Positions 9,906-23,210 of a DNA stretch of 64,000 nt are shown here, one piece after another. The DNA is from Anisakis pegreffii (Eukaryota > Nematoda > Chromadorea > Rhabditida > Anisakidae). Both the position numbers and the translations under genes were made by a program. Below the pieces are notes generated by a model. It ran no database searches. It was not told the origin of the DNA and worked only from the letters and a program-made list of their open reading frames with translations. The stretch lies in the NCBI GenBank assembly GCA_035041965.1, contig JAPYMA010000307.1:1-64000 (forward strand), read 5' to 3'. The first letter of the stretch is position 1. The number at the start of each line of letters is the position of its first letter.

Positions 9906-12672
9906 ATAAATACTAATAAATAATAGTAATAATTAATAATAATTAACAATAATAAATAATAACAATAGTTAATAACAATAACAACTAATAATGATAGTAA
10001 TAATGAAAATAATAACAATAACAAAGGAAAAGCAAAAATTAGCATAAAATAAACAATAATTATGAAGATAATCATTCTAATTGTAAGAATAATGGTTGTG
10101 AGGTAACGAACTAAACCTGCTTGGACGTAAGAGTACGACCCGCAACCGAGTCAAGCTGGAAGCTTTGAGATAACTTCCTAACCGGGGCATCACTAAACTC
10201 ACGAGCATTTTTTAAATCAAAGTAATACACCACCACATCCCAGATGTGTTCCAACTTGCGCGACGATGAGGAGACGCCTTTTGAATCTGAAATTCGAGAC
10301 GTTCATCGATTGATATCCATTACTGTAGTGAGTAAATAATAAAAGTTATTATAAATACAAATTATTGGTACCATAATTAAATGAATAAGAAAGCAAACGC
10401 CACAATCATATCTCGATAGCAATACATTAATAATAATGACAGTAATTAATTATTAGAGGACTAGAAGAGGAACCTGCATTCGAATATGTGTGAAGTGCAC
10501 GTGACGAAAAACAACCGAAAGGAGGGAATGTAGATGTTAATTTAAGGACGAATTCATTCATGCCGTGCTCTAACAGATGCTTTAACGCCGTACACAACTC
10601 TTTACGTACAATCCACACAACCTCTTCTTCACTGCGTTCGAAAATATCCTTAATGAATAGGCAATGATTTTTCACTGATCTTACGATTATTTCGCAAGAT
10701 TTGAAAGGATACAAGTAAAATGCAATTTTGACAATTGAAAGTGTCTTGAAAATTTGAGCAAAATGCAAAAATTAAGAGGGCAGAAAAAAGAAACCTCGTC
10801 AACTGATGATCCTCCAATAGAATGAGTTCGTGTTCGAGGTGGATAGTCACTATCAACAGACAACAAAAAATATTTTTCACAGACTTTTATCGTCTCATCA
10901 ACCGCTAACTGTAATTCGGCTCGCACATCCCTACGAAGAGCATTCATAAAGGTTGTATTGATATTGTTGTAAAACATCGGAAAAATACTAATACTAACCT
11001 TATTATATGGTATATTATTGTCAACTAGCAGGAAGGGTAGCATTATTTCCTACAGTCAAAAATAATTCTGATTATGAGAACTGTGACTCGAGGAAGAATG
11101 TTGTTCATCTTCAGTTAGATGTAGGAAAAAACTACAGCCAGCAATGTACTGTTCTGACTCATTCTTGCCAATTCCCGTCTCCTTCTCGTGCTAAATCCCC
11201 CAAAATCAAACAAAAATCAACTCACCCATAATGATTTCCACGCATTGTACCTTTCAACTGATTTCGCTCAAAACGTTTACTACCACAACCCACCAAATCC
11301 ACCAATAAATTGTGCTTGTTTAAATGTTGTTGATTGTGTTTTGCTAATGGCATTGACGCTATCGAGATGGGAGAGTGCTGTTGTGCATCAATCTGCGACA
11401 TACATGAAGAGGATGACGATTTGCGTCGTCTATGTGATCTCTCTGGGTCTGTATCACTGCTACCTCCGCTTTCAACTTGCAGAAAACTGACGAACCGTTC
11501 CAAGTCAACGATTTGTGTTTGCAGTTGTTCAACCAGTTGCTGTTTGGCTTTGATTGGATTCATTAACTGCAATATTATCGCTTCATTTAAAAGAATTGAG
11601 AAAATGTCAATTCCAATGTTGTTTGCAAATGAGTTTGATCTCACACCTGCTTAACAGCCTCATCGACCTGCTTTTGTAAATCACTATATGACATTTTGTC
11701 CAGCTCCAAATTCAATTGTAATCGTTCGTGCAATTTATCGAGAACTGCTTTCTGGAATCCGATTATTCCATTCTTCCATTTACCTTTTTACTCAAATCAA
11801 CCAAAAAAATGAATGTGACATTTGATAAAATTGCTAAACAAAATTTTACAACAAGATTCGATTACAAGAAAAAACGATGTTGAAAGAAGTGCATCAATTG
11901 AACATGCAACACTATATATTGATACGTGCACTAATTTCAGCTGATCACACTTTCCCATAAGCACATAGGCACTGACAAGTATTTTCAAGTGACTCATATT
12001 GACCAAAAACCGCAAAAAATGACTGGAGAACAACAAAACTAGACTCTAATCAGTGACCTGTTTCGCGATCAATTCGTTACTTGGAATGCCCCCATCACCA
12101 GTCTCATACGCAAACTTTTCCAAATCGGCCAACTGTTCACGTAACTGCTCAATCAGTTGCATTTGCTTATGTTTGCGCTCTTTCAACACCTCTTCTGACT
12201 TCACTCGATCAATAGCAGTTGTTGTACCACCGATATTTTTCAAATAATCATCATACTTGACGCCACTATCGGCGCTTGCTTTATTAACGTCAGCAGTATC
12301 AGCGTTATTATCCGATTGACTGCTGTAAAGTAACGTGGCTGATTTGCGTTGTCGTTTGATTTCATTGATATCTGTGCAACCCTTGAAAGCGAACTCTTGT
12401 AACTCCTTCAGTAAATTCTGAAAAACATCAATAACCATAAGATAAGCGATGAATGAGACGATGAAGAAAGCATAAACACTGTGACTGCAAACCGACCAAT
12501 AATAAATAAAACATACATCTCGGTCCCTACCATCTGCTTGCAAAACTTGCTTCAAACGAAACTGTACTTGTGCAAAATGTGTTGTTAGCGATAATAATGA
12601 ATCGTTCAGTCTTTCTTGCTCTTCTTCCAGTTCATGTACACGACTATTCTCACTTAAATAACATTGTTTCAT
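9202..12672 (-). CDS. RUNDC1: RUN domain-containing protein 1 homologue (multi-exon)
   Basis: Exons read by eye: 12672-12517, 12417-12058, 11751-11647, 11566-11226, uncertain sequence near 11.2-11.0 kb, one exon ending at 10795 (about 10.98-10.80 kb), 10648-10474, 10286-10117, 9765-9573 and 9308-9202. Reading phases agree across the assigned junctions. The N-terminal half is coiled coil (HELEEEQERLNDSLLSLTTH, LKELQEFAFKGC, LREQLADLEKFAYE, VEQLQTQIVDLERFV), matching the RUNDC1 coil block for block. The C-terminal half is the RUN domain: VRKELCTALKHLLEHGM, WDVVVYYFDLKNAREF, APVRKLSQSFQLD, WIRIIFRTRAIVE, ending FELPVDLAVR...KDAF, which is the conserved RUNDC1 terminus. RUN domains typically engage small GTPases; the precise role of RUNDC1 is poorly known. 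Upstream exons could exist, since the first ATG gives little sequence before the coil. Confidence 0.88.
9855..9898. repeat. (AAT)n microsatellite in RUNDC1 intron
   Basis: Uninterrupted AAT triplets are followed by a degenerate AT-rich tract to about 10.08 kb. It lies in the intron between the 10286-10117 and 9765-9573 exons. Confidence 0.9.
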
Positions 12673-13068
12673 TCATCTACCTTTTATTCCAAGGAATATT
12701 ACGATACAATTAATGATTAGGGTTAGGAAAGGTGAACGGATTCTGCGCTCTTCTCCTTGCGAAATCCATGCTAGGCGCCCAGTTTTACAGGATTCCCGGC
12801 CAACTCAGTCACTCATCGCTTCCGATATATCCGAGTCCTACTCCATCGTCAAATGAGAAAAGGTTCTAAACTCCGCTTCTCTGACTGTTTTGAGTTTGTA
12901 CGTGCAGAAACTGAGCTAAAGTAAAATAGCTGAACAACATAAATACCCTTCTAAAACTAGACAATTTAGAAAATCTAATATTATGAAAGAAAAAATCATC
13001 ATGCTTCTCATCAATAAGTTTTTTTTGAATAGATGAGTTATTGCCCATGCAATATACGCTCATATTAC

Positions 13069-13362
13069 TCATTTGTAGGAAACGACGGCACCATGTACCC
13101 CCACACAGAATCCGAGGTCGAAGCCTCGTTTTACGGGATCCTCCTTCACGAGGGTGAGATCCTTCGCCCAAAAATTCCCTCGTTTTTTAACTCTACTAAT
13201 GATATTATTGATAACAATAACACCAACGGAAACAACATTCACAATAAACGTTAAAAATAAAGTTGATAAAATCAAAATCACCAACTCAACGTAAGACGGA
13301 TGTTCATCGGAAGACTCCCCGATCGGCGCCCATCGTTCAGTTTCAATTGATTCGTCTGACAA
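13069..13362 (-). CDS. Possible small single-pass membrane protein (97 aa)
   Basis: This single open frame starts MSDESIETERWAPIGESSDE. An acidic, Ser-rich head of about 25 residues is followed by a strongly hydrophobic stretch (LVILILSTLFLTFIVNVVSV, residues ~28-47) and then a basic tail (RVKKRGNFWAKD). This looks like a type III or tail-oriented membrane protein. I recognise no family. The last ~45 codons lie in a GC-richer patch with internal inverted repeats (13.10-13.19 kb) and may instead be inserted sequence, in which case coding could stop or splice near NNIIS. It lies between RUNDC1 and TOM1 on the same strand, kilobases from the latter. Confidence 0.35.
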   Translation of the reverse strand: MSDESIETERWAPIGESSDEHPSYVELVILILSTLFLTFIVNVVSVGVIVINNIISRVKKRGNFWAKDLTLVKEDPVKRGFDLGFCVGVHGAVVSYK

Positions 13363-16300
13363 CGAAAAAAAGGTATTTGCGAATTAGTTTGACCAGCTTA
13401 GTTATTAGCAATAAACAACAAATTGAACATAACAAATATAATACGAATGATAGCAATAATGATGAAAATATCATGAAAAACATCAAAATAAACCATCTGA
13501 ATTATTGCTTGGCGTTACGGAATTCATCGTAGTATGTGGTGACGCAGCAGTGAGATCTCTTATACCAAATACAATGTGCTCTTCATCTTCCTTCATCATT
13601 ATGAATTGTATGTAGGTTGATTTAGATAAGTATTTATTACAACGATTATTTTTTATATTAGTAGTATCAGTACCAATTTGAGTATTTAATGATTCACCTG
13701 AAACCTATACTTTGATAGTACGTTCTATTAGTTGTTATAGCTTCCAAATACGGTGAAAGAAATCAAGTATGAACTCTTCTGAATATTGTTCTATTCGCAC
13801 CATAACCGATAAAAGAGAACGTTCACCATATTACATGACAGATCGATATTGTGTCTATGCGTGCCTTCCAGCAATAGAATGAATGAATGGGATGTTTTTT
13901 CCTGGTAGGTTTAAAGCGAGTGAATTAACGAACAATGTTTCTATCAGTCAACCAGATGGAAGAATAATGAACCAACTAATATTATTATAAACGTGTGACT
14001 GAAATTAAAACAATTAAAACACAGATGGAAAAGAAGAAAAACCAGAATAAAAAATTAAAACGGGACAACATTAGAGAGCCGTTTAAAGAGGTTCGGCCAG
14101 CTTGAAATTACAGGCGACGTGGGTAATAATAACAAGTTTAGGATGGTGAATAAAAATATCGGGGAAATGGATAGCATACCGCAGACAGGGGAATAGGACT
14201 CAATGGTTTAACAACTCAACCTAAATAACATATTGTTGACCGAAATCCATCGATGTGTTGATTTTGGCGAAGATAAACCTATACGCTCAAATCCATGAAA
14301 TTACTGCTCTATGTTGAGGACGGTTCTTAATCGTTTTGGTTAAAAACTTCCCAGCATATTGTTTTTTGCGACTCGCAATAGACGTGGCTCAAAATTCGGT
14401 TCATGTTGACAATTAAGTTTAACTTCCTAATCAGGACCACCCATTTTTCGGGTCTGAATGGAAGCTCAAACCTCACCCTAGATCTGAATAAAAAATCAGA
14501 ACACGCGTCATCCATCGCAAGCATGAAGACATTGTGCCACAGCTCTCTGCACATTTTGACAACTGCTCTCTTCAATAAGGAGAAGTATGTGAAATTGAAA
14601 TTAATTCAGTTTGAGTAAATGAGCACCCTTGCGGCTAATTGTAATCCACGCAGCGACAATTAAACCAATGATAAACACTAAACAACAGCTGAATAGAGTT
14701 TGGATCCATATTACGAATATGATCAATTTATTTGAGGTGAAGAGCGGGTCAACTGCAAAGTTATACTCATTGAGATGAAATCAAACTGAAGAGTATTGAC
14801 CTATTGTGCAGTAGAAGTCAAATGCATACTGATACCAACTGAAAGAATCCGTGCTGGATAGCATGCATCGTTAGTTTGAATATGGTGATCCTGATATTAC
14901 TGATATGGTGATTATTTACTTGCTTCGTACGGTTCAGCCGTCATTTACTTCTGCTACGTTTGTTTTGTACGGTCAATTGACACCACATATGTGTATTTGT
15001 AGTGTCACTTGTAATAAAATTTAACATTGCGTCATACATATTTTGGTTTCATATATCAGTTTAATTTTTTAAAAGGTTTATTTTTTATCATACTGTTAGA
15101 TAGGTCGATGACTGCATAGATTAAGTGGAGATGTAATAAAGGGACAGGTTCTGCTAAAGAGAGAAGGAAGGGGAGATCATCTGGGCCCAATCTTTAAATT
15201 CAGTTTAAATGCTGAAGTATGCTAACAGTTTGTATTGTAAGTGATATCTTATTAAATCGACACCCTCGCTGTATTAGGTGTAGAACGTTGATAACGTGTG
15301 AAGATAAACTGTCAATGAGAAATGTGTTATCTGTGAGAATTGTAATGAACTGCATATGATGAAAACTGCGAAGTATTCATTCAATATTTTTACAGACGTG
15401 CACAGTTATGAAGGTAAGCGAGCGAACAAACTACGGTAGTTTCAGTGGTCATTGATCACCACCGTGAATCATCGGGAATCGACGGTGGGGAACTGGATCA
15501 TTTTTGTGATGATTTAATTGGTTATTTGGTGATTTGAAATGACTTCATTGTCAGTCAGTCTTGCTAACTTTCCCGTATCTAATGTGAATCTAGCGTATAT
15601 TCAGTGAGTATGGTGTACTGCTGAATATTCATTGGTAGATGTGGGCTATCAAATAGTTACGTGATAGCAGTCATAATACTGATAGCGCTGTTGGTACCTT
15701 TGGTCATACAGCAGTGTGATGATATATGGTCGAAAATGATACACAATCTTAAAATTTGGTGAAAATGAAAACTTGCTGAAATCTGAAATGGCTCATTAGA
15801 CTTTGGTTCTCATTTATTCTTTCGTATTGTAAATTACATAAGAGATATGAGTGTTTGTTTATTGCAACCAAACCTTTAAAAACATCTGCATGTTGCAAAT
15901 GAAAAACATCAATGAAACAGATATATAAAAGAAATAATAAGTCATGTCACAGGTCTACGCATCAAGCAACCATACAATTACGACACCATAAAGTTGTTTC
16001 AGGTTCAAGAGAAAAGTTACAGATCGTCCAATTACCCAGCTAAAATCAAATTATATTATAATTGCACTCTGAAATCACTTTGAATCACTGTCTTTCTGTT
16101 TTCTCCGGAAACGGTCTTCTATCAATATAAATTTCCACCCCTTTTGCCTTCCTTCCGTCTTCTTTTCTGTTCATTTCATATAGTACATGATCGTATTAAT
16201 CCTGATAATAATAATGATAATGATAATAATAACAATTATTATTATTATAATGCAACAGGAACCTCTTTTATGAATCACATAATGATAAACATAGTACTAA

Positions 16301-17755
16301 TAATGTGAACATAATGATAAATATGCCCACAATTCCGCATAAATGCTATGACAAATTCGAAACCAAGAAAGAGTTGCTCTAGTTTAAAGGAAAAAGAAAG
16401 TCGTTAACAAGACGATATCATTTTAAGTGACATGCTCGGACAAACCAAAAGGTGTGCACACCACCGAAGAACAATGAATAAGTAAGTAAATTCTTGCGGT
16501 TAAAAGCAACTTGTAAAAATTATGAACGTCTAAGCAATTGCTCTCATCTGAAAAAGAGCAGTGTGTGAAAGAAACCAACATTCATTAAATTGTTGACATG
16601 CATATCGCGCTATGCAATTTCGTCACATGTCGGTCTCTGTCTCTGACAGACACTAAACGCAAGACGAATAGCGAGCGACCACAATCAACAGAAGTGACTG
16701 ATAAAATTCCAAGTGTTTCTTATGATCCATCAATGGAATAACATGTTTTCTGGCCTTTTGTTGCACTGATCCACCGGAGAAATATCGAAAACTTAGCACA
16801 GTTATGGAAAAGTATGGCTAAAAATGCCCCAACTGGAAAAGGTTCGACAAAAAATGACCAATCGGAAAAGTGTCTTGAGTAACTGTAATTTTCTTCAGTT
16901 AAAACTACGCCCAAACTGCCTTAAGGAGGCTGCGATTGAACTGAATTTTGACTGAGCGATAAAGTTAATCCTTACGGGATTGCTTCATATGAGTAAATCA
17001 CTGATAAGCGCAGAAAAACGGATGTCTTCAACTCCTTCAACTAGACAAAACAGCTTTTGTAAACGAAAGTGTGTTTGTATTGGCAACAACAAGGACTGTC
17101 CGATTGGAGGGCTAAAAAAGTATCCACACAGTTTTTCCCATATCAATCAGTGGATTATCTACACTAAAAACTTGCCTATATGGATTAGTCTTAACTCACT
17201 GTTTAGTCAGAGCTGAACCAGAGCTTGGGCTTACATAAGGAATGCGAGATGCAACGCACATATCGATGTTCTTTGAATAGTGATAACACTTTTCTCAATC
17301 AAATAACCTTTGATCGGAAAAATTTTCAGTCATGCTATTTTTGATGAAAAATTTACCGGATGGGCCATTTTCTACCGAAAATTTTCCAGTGAAGCAATTC
17401 TCCACCGACACTGTTTGAATCGGTGAAAATTGTCACCTTCTCCATACAAAATATCATGTCAACACTTTTGAACGAACCCGTTATTCTTTGAAAAAATAGT
17501 TCCATCACATCTTCTATTCAATATTCCCCGATAACAATAATAAAATGGCAAAGAACAAAAAGCATATACATAAAGAACACGTAAAACACCACATATCATT
17601 AAAGAGTAAGCATGAAGAAGAAAGTAAAAAAGGGGAAGAAATGAAACTAGATTGGATGAAGACTGATAATTATTCATTAATTTCTTTTACATTTCTCGTC
17701 TTATACATCGTATTCTTTTACTGCATGATGGCTTAGGCTCGATGTCTCTAATCAT
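13363..17755. other. Intergenic region between TOM1 and the small membrane ORF
   Basis: No coding sequence was recognised over about 4.4 kb. It contains a small ATA/TAA-rich patch at 16.20-16.25 kb and a pair of inverted, internally repetitive blocks (about 16.77-16.88 and 17.29-17.44 kb) described among the findings. Remaining short frames lack motifs. Confidence 0.5.
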
Positions 17756-20700
17756 CTACAGTCCCGCATCTGGATCATTCGTTTTTGGGTCTGTCGATTT
17801 TTGTTCCTTCTCTAAAATAATACAGAATCGCGTATTGCTGATGAGAACAGATATAAGTAATGATATCACGAAACTACCTGGACATTTTTGTGCGCTTGAC
17901 TCATTGGCCTCTAGCCACTGGGCCATTTCAGCCGCTTCCCTTTCACTTATTGGTGTCGTTTTATTAAAAGCTGCCTTCGATAAGCCTGCATCAGTCTGAT
18001 CTAAACGCACCGAATTATCTGCATATGTCGACTCTACCCTTCAATTATTTTATTTACTGTTATTATCATTATTATTATTTATTCTTGTTGAGTTTCGTTC
18101 CCTAGCGCTAATTCAGTCTGAATATACTAGCGGTCCCAAAAGCGTTGAACAGACGATTCAAACAAGAACATTCCTTCAAGCTGAACAATACAGTTAAATA
18201 AATGTCCGAAAGGATGAGCAAAACTGAGAAGTGTTCCATCGAATTTCGATTATCGGTGACTCGTTTAGTGATAAACGTTTTTGGGTTTCGGTCGGTGGCA
18301 GCCGACCAAACTCTAGAAGACATAAACGAACTGGTTGGCTGTACTAGTGGAAGTGGTGTTATTAAGAATGGCTGCATCATGTGTCTTCAACGCGTTCATC
18401 TGCTCAGATAAGGGTCGACTGTCTTCAATGTCGATCAGATTCGCAGTAGTGCATTGTGCGTGCTCGTTGTGTGCTTCTTGTCCATTGTTTTGCTTGTTGA
18501 CATCGGCCGATCGGTTTGCCATATAACGATCGTACTTGTCGAATACATTGTTGAGCTCATCATTCAGAACCAACAACTCATCTGAAATTGAGTTATAAAA
18601 TTTGACAGAGTTACTCTCTTCTTCACATAAACTCACATGTCACTTGTTCAGATGATATCGCACGGATCAACTCGCGAACACGTAACTGCATCTGAACACA
18701 GGTAGCATGCAACTCGACCAGTAGCGCTATATCATCTGCATTCTCTTGACCTGGTGCTAGTTCGGACAGCATTTCACGCAGCACCTTAAACATTTATTAT
18801 CAACGGTCCTTCTGGGTTAGTATATGCAATGATAATACCTTGAGATTATTGTTCACAACATCCAGTTCTTTACGTAATTTCTCGAGTTGTTCGGGTGTTG
18901 GTTGTACAGGATGTGACGCATCCACGAACTGATAATTTTCTGCATTTTGGAGTTGCTGTTGTTGCTGAACTCAATAAAGTGACTGATGAAATGCATTTAT
19001 AATCTTTGCAAAATTCTTATCATTCAAAGATGAATTGAAGAAGCATAAGTACACATAAACTACAAGTCATTTGTGGACACCAAATTTACTCCATTCCATA
19101 TGAAATCTAAAACAAAAGCAACAAACCAAAACAAATAATACAAAAATAGGCTCCAGAAAGCAAACAACAATAAACAGCTTTTGAAAAATTCAACATTTTC
19201 TTTTCGAATAAATGACAGTAAAACCGAGCATGTTTTCAAAAGTGCAGGAAAGCAGTGAAAACAGATATAACGGACCGGCGTCAAGTCTAAGCCGGCATCC
19301 ACGCCAGCATCGCCAGCTGAGGTGGGATGTTGTTGTTGTTGGTGGTGGTGCTGTGATACAACTGGTGATGGAAAGACAGTCTACAAGAAGTGCATTACGA
19401 ACGAACAACGCACCAATAAATTATTATTCACAAACACAATCACAACACCACTCTTGCAAACAGCATATAACTTGTATTTAATAATCCATGTATCTTCCTG
19501 TCAGTTCCCTTCATCAGTTGTTCTCGCCTTGTTCCCAATTCCGTTTCAAACCGAATAACTATCGATTTATACGAATAAACAAACATGCAATGACTTGAAA
19601 TAACCACTCTCCTCTCATCATGCACATCTATCCCTATTCCAACCACTCCAAACATAGAACTTAAATTGCTTTTCGTCAACAATCTAATCAAAAATGTATC
19701 CACCTCGGCTGCAACACATCTCAGCAGCATTCACACCTAGTTCACCAACAACGTCTAATTTTCAGTAAACAAACAATTTACTCCTAACTCGTTTCGGTGT
19801 TAATATTGGTGCCATTGAGTCGAAATCAGTCATCGGAAATTCCACACCTTTCGTTTTTAATTCATCGTAAACTTGGCAGACGCCTTGTAAACGCGGCTCG
19901 CCTCGGAATGCATCATTCCACGACTGCAAACTGATTCTCCATTGATTATTAATAAAACCAGCTAATGAAAACAGCATTATTACTATTCTTGTTGATATTA
20001 AACTGGAGCGACATTATTATTAATGAATACAATCATTTCTGCTTATTATCGATTTCCATCACGAATTATTATCGAGCACGAAATAGTCTCTATTTTAAAC
20101 TATCCACTTTAAGAAGAAAATATTATCAAATCAATGCTACGAGATTGAATCTGAATAAGAATTCGCAATAACATTCTGAAGCAATCCCTGACTGCTGTCA
20201 AATAGAAATGAGTAAATAAACTCGATAAATATACCCAATGATGGATTATGTCAAAACAAGAATAGAGCAACATTAGTTGAACTTACTCACCTGAATTAAA
20301 CTTAACACTCGTTCTTGTATTACTTGAGGTGCTTCAAATTTGGGTCCAATTAACCGCACCAATTCATTGATGAAATCTTTTTGACACACTAATTCGTGGA
20401 ATCGCATATCACAGTTCTTCACACACGTTTCTAGCACAGTTAAAGTATACATAACAATTGCATTGTTTTTCGACATTTGGGTATGCAGACGTTTGCGAAT
20501 TGCTCGAATTGCATCACGGCCACTAAAGGAAATGGTATTTCTAATTGAAATTTTACATCTGTATTTAATCATTTCTTTTTGAGAACTGATCGTTTCATCC
20601 ATTATATTCAGCTTACTAATTTTTTCGATGCATTTAACAAATACGACATTTATTACGGTTAGACGCAGCCTCATATCAGCTTCATACATAAAGTAAGTTA

Positions 20701-21333
20701 GCAGACTGATGTCATCTTTCAGCTGAGTGATATACAACGCGCTTCATTGTCTGATCACTTCTATAACGATGCTAAACTTAGCTTGCAATATTCATAATAA
20801 TATAGTCAACTGCTGATAAAATCAAGTCGTTTGAAATATTCATTAACAAAATGAACTGATTAACCCTTCAGCAGTATTATTGATAAAGTCACAAATCTCC
20901 ATATTCAGTCCCCAGTTCTCGGTGGCCAGAGTAGATGCATCCGTAGCCATTTCTCAAAACATCATAACTAATTCAATTTATAATCTTACAAGTGAAGATA
21001 AAGGAAATAAGTGAGTGAAGACACGAACTGTTTTGAACCTCTTCTATGCGATGTACTCAAAAATTATAGTGCTGCTGTCCAAGGTCAAACATATACTTGA
21101 CCTAAAGAGACCTATCCGGAAAATATAAACAATCATGCAGTCTTTTTTTCTTCAAATTATGAACCATATTAAAAAATGTGGTATTTTGTATACAATATGT
21201 TACCAATTTTACGTCCGCATGGCGTAGTGAATGGATTGCCTTGGAAGAAATCAGTAACACGTTCACCCACTGAGGCTGCGGCCTCACGAGCTGACTCCAT
21301 TGCGCTATTCACTTGTTCTTGCATACCGCTCAT
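17756..21333 (-). CDS. TOM1: TOM1 (target of Myb1) family: VHS-GAT endosomal adaptor
   Basis: Exons: 21333-21204, 20952-20865, 20522-20291, 19923-19789, 18964-18839, 18784-18637, 18581 to about 18.32-18.35 kb, 18018-17878, 17811-17756. Phases fit at nearly all joins. TOM1 proteins are endosomal ubiquitin-binding adaptors that link cargo to clathrin. The VHS domain spans exons 1-4: GNPFTTPCGRKI, TENWGLNMEICDFINNT, TLTVLETCVKNCDMRFHELV, GVEFPMTDFDSMAPILTPKR. The GAT domain spans exons 5-7: PTPEQLEKLRKELDVVNNNL, MLSELAPGQENADDIALL, ELLVLNDELNNVFDKYDRY. LIDIEDS downstream fits a clathrin box (L-I-D-I-E). The Met start is followed by a ~35-residue amphipathic leader (MQEQVNSAMESAREAAASVG) ahead of VHS. 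The donor of exon 7 is unclear: 18313 is the end of the open frame, while phase favours a donor just before it. Confidence 0.93.
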
Positions 21334-22067
21334 TTTTCACCTACGAATAATAATGCTGATAATGCCGTACAGTCACGAATGAATGACCACGAAAATGTAG
21401 CAGTTTTGAGAGAAGTGACCGAATAGAGATGGAGTATATATCCGTTGCTGATAACGGAAATGAGCAATAACTGCATACTCAATAAAACACTACAAAATAG
21501 GCTCGCTCAGAAAACGTTTGATTGGAATGATAAATTTGTTTAAGATTACATTACTGGAGAATCACCTATCGTCTGCTTCGAAACAAAAATTATATTTTTG
21601 CAACAAAGGATATTTCCAATTAAAAGTCGCAAGATTTGCAGTGCTGAAGTGTAGAAGAGCATGGATACACACATATGCGTAGCTAGACATGAAATGAATC
21701 TTTTATCCATCTAAATCAATACTTTAACGTTCGGCGTGTTAGATACGTCTATACTTATCATCGTTTATATCCACACACATATACTTCTAGTATATCATGC
21801 AAACATGTGTATTTAACACAATCAAATACAAATTCTCGACAAACCGTTTCTTCCTCCCATCTCCTTTCTACTCTTTTTTATCTTATGAAATTCTTTGCAA
21901 GCAACAGAATAAAGGAATACGCAATGTCGAATATCCTGTCCAATCTAAGAGGAGGATGCAAATTAGAGCCTTGTCAAAGTATATTGGTACCGTGAAACTT
22001 ATTCGTATCCTATGCTTGGCAAGATAATGGACCTGAACAAGTCTAATCCTATTAAACGTAGATGCGT

Positions 22068-22230
22068 ACTTCTGTAGCTGAGAGACTACACTGGGCGCAG
22101 ACACACACGCGTGCTGATGCGCCCACTGAGTCGAAGCCAATGCGTAGCCCCATGATTGGATGGGCGTACCTACGACGTTGAGGATGTTTCTGTGCGTGCG
22201 TGTGTGTAGTCCCTCAGCTATAGTAGTGCC
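22068..22230. repeat. Imperfect inverted repeat (foldback-like)
   Basis: The left arm GTAGCTGAGAGACTACAC continues with CAGACACACACGCG. The right side, read in reverse complement, gives ATAGCTGAGGGACTACAC continuing with ACACACGCACG. The arms are about 35 bp with a few mismatches and a roughly 80-bp spacer. This is compatible with a small MITE-like or foldback element; no target-site duplication was confirmed. Confidence 0.5.
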
Positions 22231-22899
22231 CAATGTGTTGAAATATAGTCTCTGCTTACAATTAGCTTTCTCCATCATCGATCTCCGAGAACTTGTCGAG
22301 CCTCTGCAAAACATATTTGAGACTTAAAAATAAAACTAGTGTACAGCCTCAGATTTTACCGTTTTGAGCAAGCGAAGAATTGTCCTATTTTCTGAATACG
22401 TCACTCACTCGTCATCATATGCTCGTAAGTCTCATACTGATTCACGCACAGCTGAACCAAAAGCAATTAGAGCAATCTCAATACGCTGACATCTACGCTA
22501 AAATACGAAACCCCTTTCTGCACTAACCAATTAAATCGATGCTATTCGTTCACTATCACACACCCGAAAAACTCAGATATAAATTTAGAAATGGTGCGTA
22601 CGCACTTCGCCATATGCGTGTGTCAGTGGAAGAAGGGCGGAGTCACAACCGCATCGCTCGAGGTCAACTTTGAGAAGACAGACATTCAGCTGATATTCAG
22701 ACAATGTGGAACATAAATTTTCTAAGAGAAGATGCTTCATTGGGGAGCACTGTTACGATTTTAGACATTCTTTAGATGTGTCTTCTGACATGAGGTAAAT
22801 TCTAATCTTAACTTTGCCAAGTCACTTCACGATATTTTATGCAGTCGGATGGAGGAAATTCCACAATATTCGGAAAATATATGTGCTGTTGATGAAGAG

Positions 22900-23210
22900 A
22901 GGTACCATTCCAGAGACGGAGCTTTCTCCTTAAAGGTCGTTCTATGTTGGGGCGATTTCATGATGCTGCCTATCTCTGTGCAGTTGATCTCTCTGTTGAT
23001 CCATCAATATTCTCAACTATAGACATTCAAGGAATACCACCTTCAGGTGAATTATACACTCAGATTTGACCAGCAACCATATGATTTTTGTGCCATTCAG
23101 TTGGAGCAAGTCGAGGAAACTATATCAGATGAGAGATTGCAGACTCCAAATAAAATAGATAATCGCTTCAAAGAACATACTTTTGATTCTTCTTACTGTC
23201 CTGTTTACGT
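22900..23210 (+). other. Possible coding exon(s) of unknown function
   Basis: One frame reads RRSFLLKGRSMLGRFHDAAY and continues as a plausible protein to a CAG/GTGAAT donor-like site near 23045. A second frame immediately after reads QLEQVEETISDERLQTPNKI. The composition looks protein-like, but I know no family and no complete gene can be built. It could be a decayed gene. Confidence 0.2.

Noticed and set aside
9821..10075. Long Leu/Ile/Tyr-rich frame resembling membrane segments
   Set aside because: It is a translation of the AAT microsatellite and adjoining AT-rich tract inside a RUNDC1 intron.
9202..21333. Operon of TOM1 and RUNDC1
   Set aside because: They share a strand but are about 5 kb apart, far beyond usual nematode operon spacing, and no splice-leader context is visible.
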